The notes beneath the pieces were generated by a model. That model did not search any database and was not told where the DNA came from. It saw nothing but the letters and a program-made list of their open reading frames with translations. This document shows, piece after piece, positions 56,036 through 64,000 of a stretch of DNA of 64,000 nt (position 1 is its first letter; every line of letters starts with the position of its first letter). The DNA is from Hyphomicrobiales bacterium (GTDB lineage: Bacteria > Pseudomonadota > Alphaproteobacteria > Rhizobiales > Rhizobiaceae). The stretch is taken from assembly GCA_900474095.1 (NCBI GenBank), contig UCOA01000025.1, forward strand, positions 111,875 through 175,874, read 5' to 3'. Made by a program: the position numbers and the translations under genes.

Positions 56036-57730
56036 ATGCCCAAGCTTTTCGCCCGCGGGAGCAGCCAGCCGGGCTGGCTGCTCCCTGTTGTCGTCATCGC
56101 CGTCTTTCTGTTGAGCGGGCTGCCACTTGCGCGTCTTCTTTATGCTGGCATGCGCTTTACGCTCGAAGGCAAGACCACCGGCCTGTTTGCCGAACCGGCG
56201 ACCTGGGCCGCCATTCGCAATACATTGACGACGTCCGTCGGCGGCATGGTGATTTCGGTCCTGCTGGGCGCGGCCTTCGCCTTTGTGGTGACACTGACCG
56301 ACTTTCGCGGCAAGGGCTTCTTCAGCTTCGCCTTCGTGCTGCCGATGATGATCCCGCCGCAAGTGACGGCTCTTGCCTGGGTGCAGATGTCCGGCCCCGC
56401 CAGCCCGTTATTGAAGACGCTCGGGATTGCGCCGCCCCTCGGCAGCCCGCAGCCGCTCTATTCACTGGGTGGCATCGCGCTCCTGCTCGGCGTCCAGCAT
56501 GCGCCGCTGGTGTTCCTGGCGCTGAAGGGGGGCCTTGCCTCCCTGCCACGCGATAGCGTGGAGGCGGCACGGCTGGCTGGAGCCTCTCCCCTTCGGGTTT
56601 TCCGTGACATCATCCTGCCGCTCGCCGTGCCCAGCCTGATCGCAGGAGCGGCCATCGCCTTCGTCTCCGGCGTCGGCAATTTCGGCATCCCGGCCATCCT
56701 TGGCATTCCCGCATCGATCTTCGTTCTACCGACGCTGATCTACAGCCGGCTTTCCAGTTTCGGTGCCGGAACCTTCGCGGAAATGGCGCAACTTTCCATG
56801 GTGATCGCCATGATTGCCGGCCTCGGTCTGACCGTTCAGCAATGGGTATTGAAGGGCAGGGATTACCGGATCATCGGGCTTTCGGGCAAGAATGCTGCCT
56901 TTTCGCTCGGTCCTGCCCGCATCCTGACGGAGGTTACCTTCTGCCTCGTCCTGTTGCTTGTACTGGTCGCGCCGCTTGCGGCGCTCATCGCCAGTTCGCT
57001 TGTGCCAGCCTACGGAGTGCCGCTGAATTTTCAGACAATGTCCCTGGAGGCCTATCGGGAAATTCTGTTTCGGCAGTCGGTGACGGCAACGGCCTTTGCA
57101 AATTCGCTGTTTCTGGCCGGGACGACCGCCTGCGGCCTGCTGTCGATCACAGTGCTCACCGCCTATCTTCTCGCACGCCGTCCGGGAAAGCTCGCGAATA
57201 TCATCGCCGGCCTGATCGAAATTCCCTATGCGCTCCCGGGCATCGTGCTCGCGGTCGCCTTCATCCTTTTGTTGGCAGCGCCGCTGCCATTATTGAACGT
57301 CTCGATCTACGGGACGATCTGGATCATCCTGATTGCCTATTTTTCCAGTTTTTTCGCTGTCAGCCTCAAACCGGTGGCAAGCGCATTTCTCCAGGTCGAT
57401 CCCTCTCTCGAGGAGGCGGCCCGGCTTTCCGGCGCGGGCTTCCTGCGACGAATGCGCGATATTCTCATTCCTCTTGTTGCGCCGGCGGCTGGTGCTTCCG
57501 TCGTTCTTGTCTTCCTGATCGCCTGTAGTGAACTGACGGTCTCGGCCTTGCTCTGGACGGCGGGCACACAGACGCTGGGCGTCGCGATCTTCAATCTGGA
57601 TGACAGCGGCAGCTCCGATCTCGCCTCGGCGCTGTCGGTCGTCGTCGTCGTGATGGTCATCCTTCTGATGCTGGTGCTTGAATTGCTGGCGAAACGTCTG
57701 CCGAAAGGTGTGCTGCCGTGGCGCAACTGA
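56036..57730 (+). CDS. ABC transporter permease, duplicated (FbpB type)
   Basis: 564 residues with about 12 membrane helices and two copies of the binding-protein-dependent permease domain, each with an EAA loop (DSVEAARLAGASPLRVFRDIILPLAVPSL and PSLEEAARLSGAGFLRRMRDILIPLVAP). The doubled form is typical of FbpB/SfuB iron permeases. It begins 9 bp after the binding protein and overlaps the ATPase gene by 13 bp. Confidence 0.93.
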   Translation: MPKLFARGSSQPGWLLPVVVIAVFLLSGLPLARLLYAGMRFTLEGKTTGLFAEPATWAAIRNTLTTSVGGMVISVLLGAAFAFVVTLTDFRGKGFFSFAFVLPMMIPPQVTALAWVQMSGPASPLLKTLGIAPPLGSPQPLYSLGGIALLLGVQHAPLVFLALKGGLASLPRDSVEAARLAGASPLRVFRDIILPLAVPSLIAGAAIAFVSGVGNFGIPAILGIPASIFVLPTLIYSRLSSFGAGTFAEMAQLSMVIAMIAGLGLTVQQWVLKGRDYRIIGLSGKNAAFSLGPARILTEVTFCLVLLLVLVAPLAALIASSLVPAYGVPLNFQTMSLEAYREILFRQSVTATAFANSLFLAGTTACGLLSITVLTAYLLARRPGKLANIIAGLIEIPYALPGIVLAVAFILLLAAPLPLLNVSIYGTIWIILIAYFSSFFAVSLKPVASAFLQVDPSLEEAARLSGAGFLRRMRDILIPLVAPAAGASVVLVFLIACSELTVSALLWTAGTQTLGVAIFNLDDSGSSDLASALSVVVVVMVILLMLVLELLAKRLPKGVLPWRN

Positions 57731-58740
57731 TCCTCAATCATCTCAGCAAGGATTTCGGCACCGGCACGCCTGCGGTTTCCGACGTGTCGCTGCGGGTGCG
57801 TGAAGGCGGTTTCCTTGCCTTGCTCGGGCCGTCCGGCTGCGGCAAGACGACGGTGCTCAGGATGATTGCCGGGTTCGAGCAGCCGACCGATGGATCGATC
57901 GTTCTCGGCGAGCGGACGCTTGCGGATGGCAGCGGATCGCTGCCGCCGGAAAAACGCAATATGGCGATGGTCTTCCAGTCCTATGCGCTCTGGCCGCATA
58001 TGACAGTGGCGGAAAATGTCGGCTATCCGCTGAAGGTCCGCGGCGTCACCGGTTCTGCCTGGGAAAGCCGGGTTCGCGACGCGCTCGGCGTTGTGAGGCT
58101 GGCGGATTTCGCTACTCGACGGCCTGCCGATCTCTCTGGTGGCCAGAGGCAGCGCGTGGCACTCGCCCGCTGCCTGGTGAGTTCGCCCGACGTGGTTCTG
58201 CTCGACGAGCCGCTCGCCAATCTCGATCGGCATCTGAAAGCGGCAATGGAAGAAACGTTTCGCGAGTTCCACGCCCGTTCCGGCGCGACGATGATCTACG
58301 TGACCCACGACCAGAGCGAGGCGATGGCACTGGCAACCGATATTGCCGTCATGTCCGAGGGTCGGTTGATGCAGGTCGCTTCGCCGGAGGAAATCTACGC
58401 GCGGCCGCAAGGGCGGATCGTCGGCGGCTTGATCGGGCAGGGGGACATCCTCGATCTGGCTCTGGGTGATCAGCGCTCGCGTTCGGTGCCGTGGCAGGCG
58501 ATCGAGGCATCCTTACGGCAAGCCGCTGGGCCGAGCCGTCCCTTGCTTGTACGCCCGGAACACGTCGTCGCCGATCCGCACGGGATACTGTTTAAGGTGA
58601 ATTCGTGTGTCTTCGAGGGCGAGCGTTTTTCCCTGTCATTGCGGACAGCCGGCGGGCAAGGCCTGAAAGCCTATTCGGGCACTGCGGTTCCGCCCGGGAC
58701 TTTGCAGCCTTTCGTCATCCGTCAGGGATGGCTGCTTTGA
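57718..58740 (+). CDS. ABC transporter ATP-binding protein (FbpC/PotA type)
   Basis: 340 residues from a GTG inside the permease end. Walker A LLGPSGCGKTTVLRMIAGFEQP, Q-loop VFQSYALWPHM, signature LSGGQRQRVALARCL, Walker B VVLLDEPLANLD and the H-loop YVTHDQSEA are complete. A C-terminal TOBE domain (about 245-340) is present. With the two preceding genes it makes a full importer. Confidence 0.94.
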   Translation: MAQLILNHLSKDFGTGTPAVSDVSLRVREGGFLALLGPSGCGKTTVLRMIAGFEQPTDGSIVLGERTLADGSGSLPPEKRNMAMVFQSYALWPHMTVAENVGYPLKVRGVTGSAWESRVRDALGVVRLADFATRRPADLSGGQRQRVALARCLVSSPDVVLLDEPLANLDRHLKAAMEETFREFHARSGATMIYVTHDQSEAMALATDIAVMSEGRLMQVASPEEIYARPQGRIVGGLIGQGDILDLALGDQRSRSVPWQAIEASLRQAAGPSRPLLVRPEHVVADPHGILFKVNSCVFEGERFSLSLRTAGGQGLKAYSGTAVPPGTLQPFVIRQGWLL

Positions 58741-58834
58741 GCCCGTTGGAGAGCTGGGAACTGTCGTGGAGAAAGACGTTCGACTTTTGCCGGTGATTGT
58801 CTAAAGTCGCGGCGATCGCATTCGGAATCGTCAG

Positions 58835-59941
58835 ATGTCCCTTCGCCTTGCCACGTTCAATATCGAAAACCTGATGAGCAGGTTCGATTTCTCAGGCTTT
58901 CGCAACAACCTCAAGCAGGACCGTGTTCTCAGGCTTTTCGACGTGAAGAGCGAGGCGGAATATCAGCGGCTCGAGGAAGCGCGCACGATTGCCCATACCG
59001 ATGATACGCGGCAGATGTCGGCGCTGGCGATTGCCGATTGTGACGCCGATATCCTCTGCCTGCAGGAGGCCGACAACATGGCGGCGCTGCAGGCCTTTGA
59101 ATATGGCTACCTGTTTCGCATGGTCGGCAGCGGCTACCGGCAGAAATATCTGATCGAGGGCAATGACAGCCGCGGCATCGATGTTGCAGTACTGGTGCGC
59201 GAGGAAACCCGCGACGGCCAGAAGATCGAGTGTGTCGACGTCAAATCCCACGCGGCCGTGACCTACGCCGATTTCGATATCTTCAACGACGCGCTGGCCG
59301 CAACCAACGTGCCGGGCGATCGCGTTTTCAAGCGGGACTGCCTGGAACTGGATTTCCGCATCGGCGGGCGGCCGCTGACCCTGTTCGTCGTGCACTTCAA
59401 ATCGATGGGGCCAGCGCGCGAAGGGCTTGATGGGCGCACGGCGACGATGCCGGTCAGGCGGGCAGAGGCGGCGGCTGTCCGGCGCATCATCGAAAATCGC
59501 TTCGGTGCTGGCAACACGGCGGACAAGATGTTCGCCATCTGCGGGGACATGAACGACTACCAGGAGCGGATCGACGTGCTCGGCGACCGACGCAACGGCT
59601 ATAGTTTCGTGCTGAGGCAGGAAACGCAGAGCGCGCTGTATATTCTGAATCATGACGGCTTTGTCGAAAACACCATGCGGCGGCGGCCCGAGCTCGATCG
59701 ATGGACGCTGTTTCACAGCCGTGGACCGGAGGAGCGACACCTCTGTCAGCTCGACTATATCTGGCTCTCTCCGGCTCTTGCCAAGCGCAACCCGGCGAGC
59801 GTGCCGGAAATCATCCGTGCCGGTCAGCCCTACCGTACGATCTTCCCGAAAGGACAGGAGATCGAGCGCTATCCGAGAACCGGATGGGACCGGCCGAAAG
59901 CTTCGGACCATTGCCCCGTCGTCATTTCCCTCAACGTGTGA
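58835..59941 (+). CDS. endonuclease/exonuclease/phosphatase-family protein
   Basis: 368 residues. The EEP fold's metal and catalytic positions are visible: LATFNIENL, DILCLQEADN, FVVHFKS, AICGDMNDY, LDYIWLSPAL and SDHCPVVISL. The family includes nucleases and phosphatases, and no signal peptide is seen, so it is probably cytosolic. It lies 94 bp after the ABC operon and 5 bp before the NUDIX-like gene. Confidence 0.9.
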   Translation: MSLRLATFNIENLMSRFDFSGFRNNLKQDRVLRLFDVKSEAEYQRLEEARTIAHTDDTRQMSALAIADCDADILCLQEADNMAALQAFEYGYLFRMVGSGYRQKYLIEGNDSRGIDVAVLVREETRDGQKIECVDVKSHAAVTYADFDIFNDALAATNVPGDRVFKRDCLELDFRIGGRPLTLFVVHFKSMGPAREGLDGRTATMPVRRAEAAAVRRIIENRFGAGNTADKMFAICGDMNDYQERIDVLGDRRNGYSFVLRQETQSALYILNHDGFVENTMRRRPELDRWTLFHSRGPEERHLCQLDYIWLSPALAKRNPASVPEIIRAGQPYRTIFPKGQEIERYPRTGWDRPKASDHCPVVISLNV

Positions 59942-59946
59942 CCGAC

Positions 59947-60684
59947 ATGTCGCAACAGACCAGCAACATATCCGAGTGGCCCGATGAACGCCTGGTTTTT
60001 CCCGTCAGCCACGTCGACTTGCGCGTAGCGGAGGGACCGCATCCTTACTGTCTCGCCGAGCAGGAGAAGATCGCGGAAAACTGGGCGCAGGAGATTTCAG
60101 CCCATCCCGCCCTTTATGACGGCCGCATGATGCTGTCCCGCGCGGTGCAAATTCGCGACGGCGTGATTTCCGGACAGGCGCACATTGTGCGGTTCTCGAC
60201 ATTCCTGTTGTGGAGAAGGACACGGCCGGTGACTTCGGCAATCCACCTGTTCGCTCTTCCGGTTATTGTTTCGTCAGATGGTGCGGTGATCGCAATTCGC
60301 ATGGGCAAACACACAGCCAATCCAGGGCGCGTCTACTGCGCGGCCGGGTCGCTGGATCCCGAGGACACCCGCGATGGCATATGCGACTTGGACGGCAACA
60401 TGGCACGCGAGGTGCTGGAAGAGACCGGGCTTGCGTTGTCCGATGCCGACAGCGTGTCTGGATTTCATGCGCTGCACGACAGGGGCGTCATCACAGTTTT
60501 CCGTTCCTACCGGTTTTCCTGGACGGCCGCGGACCTGATCGGACGCATCGCCCGGCATATCGCTCAGGATCCGGAGCCGGAAATCGACGAGGCCTTGGCC
60601 ATCCGCAGCGCCGATCCGGGGCTGCATCGCTATCAGCCTTTCATGTCACCGATCCTGGAATGGGTTTTCAAGAATAGGCGGTGA
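59947..60684 (+). CDS. NUDIX-like hydrolase with an extended Nudix box
   Basis: 245 residues from the ATG at 59947. An N-terminal ~100 residues (PYCLAEQEKIAENWAQEIS) precede a core with GSLDPEDTRDGICDLDGN and AREVLEETGLALSDADSV. The REVLEETG half of the Nudix box is exact, but the spacing between the first Gly and Arg is six residues longer than the canonical GX5EX7RE. The substrate is unknown, possibly a nucleoside diphosphate derivative. It starts 5 bp after the EEP gene and ends near the PhzF gene, so it may be cotranscribed. Confidence 0.82.
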   Translation: MSQQTSNISEWPDERLVFPVSHVDLRVAEGPHPYCLAEQEKIAENWAQEISAHPALYDGRMMLSRAVQIRDGVISGQAHIVRFSTFLLWRRTRPVTSAIHLFALPVIVSSDGAVIAIRMGKHTANPGRVYCAAGSLDPEDTRDGICDLDGNMAREVLEETGLALSDADSVSGFHALHDRGVITVFRSYRFSWTAADLIGRIARHIAQDPEPEIDEALAIRSADPGLHRYQPFMSPILEWVFKNRR

Positions 60685-60767
60685 TGCTTTTACGCTTGCC
60701 GCAGGTTCTCTGCCGTGCAAGGTCTGGCACTAAAAGACATACAGGGAAAAGACACAGGGAGATTACC

Positions 60768-61685
60768 TTGGCGCGGCGTTATGCAATTTACGACGTCTTC
60801 ACTGCCAACAGGCTGGAAGGAAATCCGCTGGCCGTCGTTTTCGATGGCGACGGCCTGAGCGACGCGGCGATGCAGGCAATCGCCGGCGAGTTCAACCTGT
60901 CGGAGACCGTGTTCGTCAAGCCTGCAGAAAACTCGGCACATACCGCCCGGCTGCGAATTTTTACTCCTGGCTACGAGTTGCCCTTCGCCGGCCACCCCAC
61001 GGTTGGCGCGGCAATCGCTTTGGCCGAGGCCGCGCGGGCCGCTGACGACGAGGGCTATGATCTCGTTCAGGTGCTTGAGGAAAATGTTGGTCCTGTGCGT
61101 TGTGCCGTACGGCGGCGACCCTCGTCGGCGACGTTCGCGGAATTCGACGTGCCGCGGAAGTCGGTGCAACTCCACGCGAAGTTCGATCGGCAGGAGATTG
61201 CCAATGCCTTCAGTCTGAAGGCGTCGCAGATCACTTTCGAGAACCACGTGCCGACCTTCTGGAGCGCCGGCGTTCCGTTCGTGATGATCCCCGTGCACGA
61301 CGTGGCGGCGGCAGCTGCCGTCGAATTCGACGCTGCACTCTGGGAGCAGATCACGCCGATTGCCGAGGGCCGGCTCGCCAGCGCTTATGTCTACTGCCGC
61401 GGCGGGATCAATCACGTCGCTCGCTTCCACACCCGCATGTTCGCGCCGGCCATGGGCATCGTCGAAGATCCGGCGACAGGCTCGGCGGTTGCCGCCTTCT
61501 CCGGGGCGATCCACCATTTCGACCAGTTGATCGATGGGCATCATCCGTTCCTGATCGAACAGGGCGTCGAGATGGGCCGGCCATCGCTGCTGCACCTTCA
61601 TCTCGACGTATCCGGCGGTGAAATCGTCACCGCGCGCATAGGCGGACAGGCCGTGAAGATTGCGGCCGGCGAACTTTATCTTTGA
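60768..61685 (+). CDS. PhzF-family isomerase-like protein
   Basis: 305 residues from a TTG at 60768 with GGGAG seven bases upstream; the frame opens at 60681, but that leader is not family-like. The N-terminus [49 protein letters not shown] and C-terminal [15 protein letters not shown] are PhzF signatures, including the catalytic Glu of NLSET. Apart from phenazine producers, the role of these proteins is unknown. Confidence 0.92.
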   Translation: MARRYAIYDVFTANRLEGNPLAVVFDGDGLSDAAMQAIAGEFNLSETVFVKPAENSAHTARLRIFTPGYELPFAGHPTVGAAIALAEAARAADDEGYDLVQVLEENVGPVRCAVRRRPSSATFAEFDVPRKSVQLHAKFDRQEIANAFSLKASQITFENHVPTFWSAGVPFVMIPVHDVAAAAAVEFDAALWEQITPIAEGRLASAYVYCRGGINHVARFHTRMFAPAMGIVEDPATGSAVAAFSGAIHHFDQLIDGHHPFLIEQGVEMGRPSLLHLHLDVSGGEIVTARIGGQAVKIAAGELYL

Positions 61686-61812
61686 AAAACAGGCTCTAAA
61701 CGGCCAATACAGATTTTTTTGAGAAATCCCATAAGAAAATCGCTGTGGGGGTGGACAAGCCCGGCGAAGGCCATTATACGCCCCATCAGACCGCAGCAAC
61801 GCGGTTCTGGAC

Positions 61813-61888
<76 letters not shown>

Positions 61889-62070
61889 AATCTTTCAAGC
61901 ACTTAGGTGTATTTTCTTAAACAAGTACGTTAGCTTGTGACTGACCCGGGTAACATCTGGGGTAACCGCGAATTTTCCCCAATTTAGGCGACAAACGAAG
62001 CGAACCGGCCGCAGGATGGCGCCCGGGCCGATTTCGTCATCTAGTTCACTGGCAATGCGGTCAAGTGTTT
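61889..62070. other. non-coding start of a mobile island, possible integrase arm sites
   Basis: No gene is seen. GGGTAAC occurs at 61948-61954 and again at 61960-61966, a 12-bp period, in an AT-rich stretch directly after the tRNA. Short repeated sites like this flank many integrase genes at tRNA loci; here no integrase follows, so this may be a relic. Confidence 0.4.
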
Positions 62071-62426
62071 TTATCGACCGGCAGGAAACCGCCGATCAGT
62101 TCCGCGGGTAAAGTCGCTGTCGCTACTCTCGCCACCGACGAAGACGTCGCAGCTCATCATGTATTCGGCCTTCGCGTGAACGCCCTCGAGCGAGGTCGGG
62201 CGATAGGCGCAGAGCGCCTCACCGGTCCCCATCATCTGCGCAATGATGTTATCCGAGACTTCGCCCTCTGGGAGGTTGTCGTAGCTCCCCATAGCTGCCT
62301 TGCGAGCGTCGACGAGCATCCGGCTATGGCGACGTCATCCATGCCCGCTGCAGCCTCTGGCAAGACCACAGGAAGCGATGTAGCGGCGATGCCGCCCAGG
62401 AGGCGTCGACGACTGATCGCGGTCAT
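62071..62426 (-). pseudogene. Tat-signal-type small protein, frameshifted
   Basis: From the ATG at 62426 (GGGAGG upstream) the frame reads MTAISRRRLLGGIAATSLPVV, a twin-arginine-like signal (SRRRLLGG). It then leaves the homologous frame near 62320. The protein continues in a second frame: MLVDARKAAMGSYDNLPEGEVS, then EALCAYRPTSLEGVHAKAEYMM. The joint sequence looks like one small island-borne secreted protein broken by an indel. Function unknown. Confidence 0.65.
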
Positions 62427-62431
62427 TGGAC

Positions 62432-62676
62432 CGCCTCCCTGAGGAAATCGCTCGTCACGTGGTTTGATATCGGCGACGACGATCCCGAGAACCTCCTCGT
62501 TGAACCCGTCGATCGACGACAACCTTGTGCGAGTAGAGCGGGTTGTCTTTGGACACGCACAAGCCGGTCAACACGTCGGTGACGCGGTAAAGGTCGCCAC
62601 CGACGCCATTATCGAGCAGATAGATCCCTTCGCCTTGGTAAGCGTGGACCGGCGACGCACGACGCAGAACTAGCAT
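62432..62676 (-). pseudogene. S24/LexA-like phage repressor C-terminal remnant
   Basis: PVHAYQGEGIYLLDNGVGGDLYRV and LCVSKDNPLYSHKVV fit the peptidase S24 domain of phage repressors (GEGIYLL and SxDNPLY patterns). The frame breaks near 62520, and the ending NEEVLGIVVADIK lies in another frame. No N-terminal HTH domain is found upstream (62677-62726). A further frame ending DFLREAVQ at 62425 may be the original end. Confidence 0.6.
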
Positions 62677-62726
62677 TAAAGATCAAGGGAGCCATTGAGA
62701 CGGCATTCGCACAGCGCCTTTAGCTC

Positions 62727-62930
62727 TCATGCCGCCGACCGCTCCTGCTGGTCTGCCTCGGCTTTCGCCAGGCGCATGTAATGCTTCACTGTCTCGTAGT
62801 GCATGCCGGACTCGGCTTCAACCCACTGGAGGAAGGAAGCACGGGGAAGCGCGGCCTTTACCTCGAGCAGCTTCTGACCGGCTTCTGTGAGACGCTTCGA
62901 TCTTTCGGTTTTATGCGTAGGGGATCGCCT
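62727..62930 (-). pseudogene. DUF3102-like fragment
   Basis: The stretch HKTERSKRLTEAGQKLLEVKAALPRASFLQWVEAE to TVKHYMRLAKAEAD matches the central part of DUF3102, a family of phage and island proteins. The expected long N-terminal part is missing. Its open frame runs on to 63071 but there overlaps the upstream reading frame in a different register and is not coding in style. Confidence 0.6.
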
Positions 62931-63337
62931 GCCATGTTTCGTTCCCGTCGGCTGGTGAGCGCCAGGTACATCATGCCCACCAGAGCGTGACGCTGCTTGA
63001 CCACCGGCACCAGCTCCTGACACCGCCACATAAGCCAGCCCATCGGGATCGCATCCCATGCTTCGAACCATTCACTGGCGTTGTTCTCGACCCACGCGCT
63101 ACAGGCCAATATCAGGTCACTGACGGCCCATAGGCTGACCTCAGTCATTAGTCCATCGTTGCCCTTGGTCTCTGCAAGCGTCGAGACGACAAGCTGGAGA
63201 TGTCCTTCGCCATGGGTGCCGAGGATCCTGGCCATTGTGGCGAGGGCCCGCGTCTGACCAGGCCTCGGACATTCGTTCATCCGCACGATTTCGATATCGA
63301 ACTCGGCACAGATGGTCCGGACGATCGCTTCCGACAT
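62858..63337 (-). CDS. hypothetical island/phage protein, possibly truncated at its C-terminus
   Basis: 159 residues in the open frame, beginning MSEAIVRTICAEFDIEIV with GAGAGG before the ATG. NECPRPGQTRALATMARILG, STLAETKGNDGLMTEVSLWAV and DAIPMGWLMWRCQEL give a conserved-looking core of unknown function. The last ~25 residues are Arg/Lys-rich and overlap the DUF3102 fragment in another frame, so the native end was probably lost near 62930. It begins one base after the tape-measure stop, as in compact phage gene clusters. Confidence 0.55.
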   Translation of the reverse strand: MSEAIVRTICAEFDIEIVRMNECPRPGQTRALATMARILGTHGEGHLQLVVSTLAETKGNDGLMTEVSLWAVSDLILACSAWVENNASEWFEAWDAIPMGWLMWRCQELVPVVKQRHALVGMMYLALTSRRERNMAGDPLRIKPKDRSVSQKPVRSCSR

Positions 63338-63338
63338 G

Positions 63339-63728
63339 TCAGCCTCTCAATGCATGTTGCACGACGCGACGGATCTCATCGGCTTGGGCCTGCTGTGACC
63401 GCTTGTCGGTGGCGACACCGCCATTGAAATTGACCACCAGACTGACGGGCCTTTCAGCCCTTGGCGCCTGTTGACCACGTCCATCCGACACCTTGGCGTC
63501 ATCGACGATGATCACCCGCTCAGAATTCTTCTTGAAGAACTCGACGCGCTGGTCCTCGCCCGGCATGATCTGGCCACCGGTGGCAAAGCCCTTGAGACCC
63601 TGGCGGACATATGTCTTGTAATCCCCGCGGATGCCGATCTCGTTGTTGAGCGCATAGGGGTTCTTGGCGGGAGAGGCATCATAGGTGCTGATGTGCATCA
63701 TGCCGCCCGAATATCCCGGCGAGAAGCC
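63339..63728 (-). pseudogene. phage tail tape-measure protein, C-terminal remnant
   Basis: The frame encodes GFATGGQIMPGEDQRVEFF, KKNSERVIIVDDAK, ARPVSLVVNFNGGV-like and DEIRRVVQHALRG, the usual C-terminal end of tail tape-measure proteins. Only ~130 residues remain of a protein that is normally many hundreds. Its 5' side is joined out of frame to a MarR gene fragment near 63730, so the original start is gone. Confidence 0.72.
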
Positions 63729-64000
63729 AGACTGTGAACGGGCCGAGGAACTGCTCGCGAACGAGCCCCCGGCGCGCGTGTGCGGCCATCGCGAGCGGAC
63801 GTATCTGCTTGCCGCGTTCCGTAAGGAAAACCAGGCGTGCACGCTTGTCGGTTGGATGCGGCCGCAGCTGGACGTAGTTTTCGACCCTGCGCATAAAGCT
63901 TACGGATCGATGCCGGTCGCTCTTCCGAGCAAACAGCTTCCTGAATACGTCAAGAGCAGCAAAGTCCGCCGCGCCATGATGACGGACTTTCTGAAAATCC
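63679..64000 (-). pseudogene. MarR-family regulator fragment (cut by window edge)
   Basis: The frame is open to the right edge. SDRHRSVSFMRRVENYVQLRPHPTDKRARLVFLTERGKQI is the winged-helix end of a MarR regulator, continuing to LAMAAHARRGLVREQFLG. After about 63731 the sequence is tape-measure DNA read out of frame, ending at 63679. The gene has therefore lost its last ~25 codons in a fusion. Confidence 0.65.

Overview
The window is typical chromosomal sequence of an alphaproteobacterium of the order Hyphomicrobiales, most likely the Rhizobium/Agrobacterium/Ensifer group. Evidence: high GC content; a circularly permuted two-piece tmRNA next to an alphaproteobacterial SspB; the order thyA-GST-folA-hflK-hflC-DUF2065-degP; ilvIH preceded by a leader-peptide attenuator; and a CASTOR/POLLUX-type channel. 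Almost all of it reads as host backbone. Only the last ~2.1 kb, after a tRNA-Lys gene, looks like a decayed mobile island.

Layout. 1-7.5 kb: the 3' part of an RND efflux pump, a D-lactate/glycolate-type FAD dehydrogenase, a long AsmA-family protein, then leftward small proteins (ribbon-helix-helix, DUF4169). 7.5-8.5 kb: sspB and ssrA, i.e. the tag-making RNA and the adaptor expected to recognise that tag, on the same strand. 8.9-17.9 kb: thyA, a GST, folA, the hflKC membrane complex, DUF2065, an ACT-domain protein and a DegP-type protease, a frameshifted GNAT gene, then serB and miaA, whose start codons overlap head to head. 18-23 kb: a HerA-like ATPase and ilvI-ilvH with an Ile/Val/Leu-rich leader peptide and terminator.

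23-27 kb: an aldo/keto reductase, a LysE exporter, a DUF4239 membrane protein and a complete cobalt-type nitrile hydratase set (alpha with a His-rich N-terminus, beta, accessory protein), the last four closely packed. 27-36 kb: an EAL-PAS-PAS phosphodiesterase lacking a canonical start, a secreted-repeat protein/ECF sigma/anti-sigma operon, an AbrB-type membrane protein, a RecD-like helicase, a MerR-LuxR fusion regulator, an orphan membrane regulator with a VPGTA repeat, and pdxJ. 36-46 kb: pairs of regulators and divergent or adjacent enzymes (HxlR/QorB-like, MarR-GNAT, Lrp/racemase, LysR/PRISE-like reductase), a type II NADH dehydrogenase, and a TetR gene with a perfect palindrome just upstream.

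46-61.7 kb: ilvC, a 33-residue membrane peptide, a PLP aminotransferase, a RocB-like M20 peptidase with a divergent Lrp regulator, a second aldo/keto reductase, the CASTOR/POLLUX-like channel, an iron-type ABC importer, an EEP nuclease/phosphatase, a NUDIX-like hydrolase and a PhzF enzyme. 61.8-64 kb: tRNA-Lys(CTT) followed by fragments of phage and regulatory genes (S24 repressor tail, a Tat-signal protein, DUF3102, tail tape-measure C-terminus, MarR), several frameshifted or fused. This fits the degenerate end of an island integrated at the tRNA; no integrase is inside the window.

No CRISPR array, rRNA operon or intact insertion sequence was seen. Many start codons were chosen from Shine-Dalgarno (SD) spacing and family N-termini and may differ from automatic calls.
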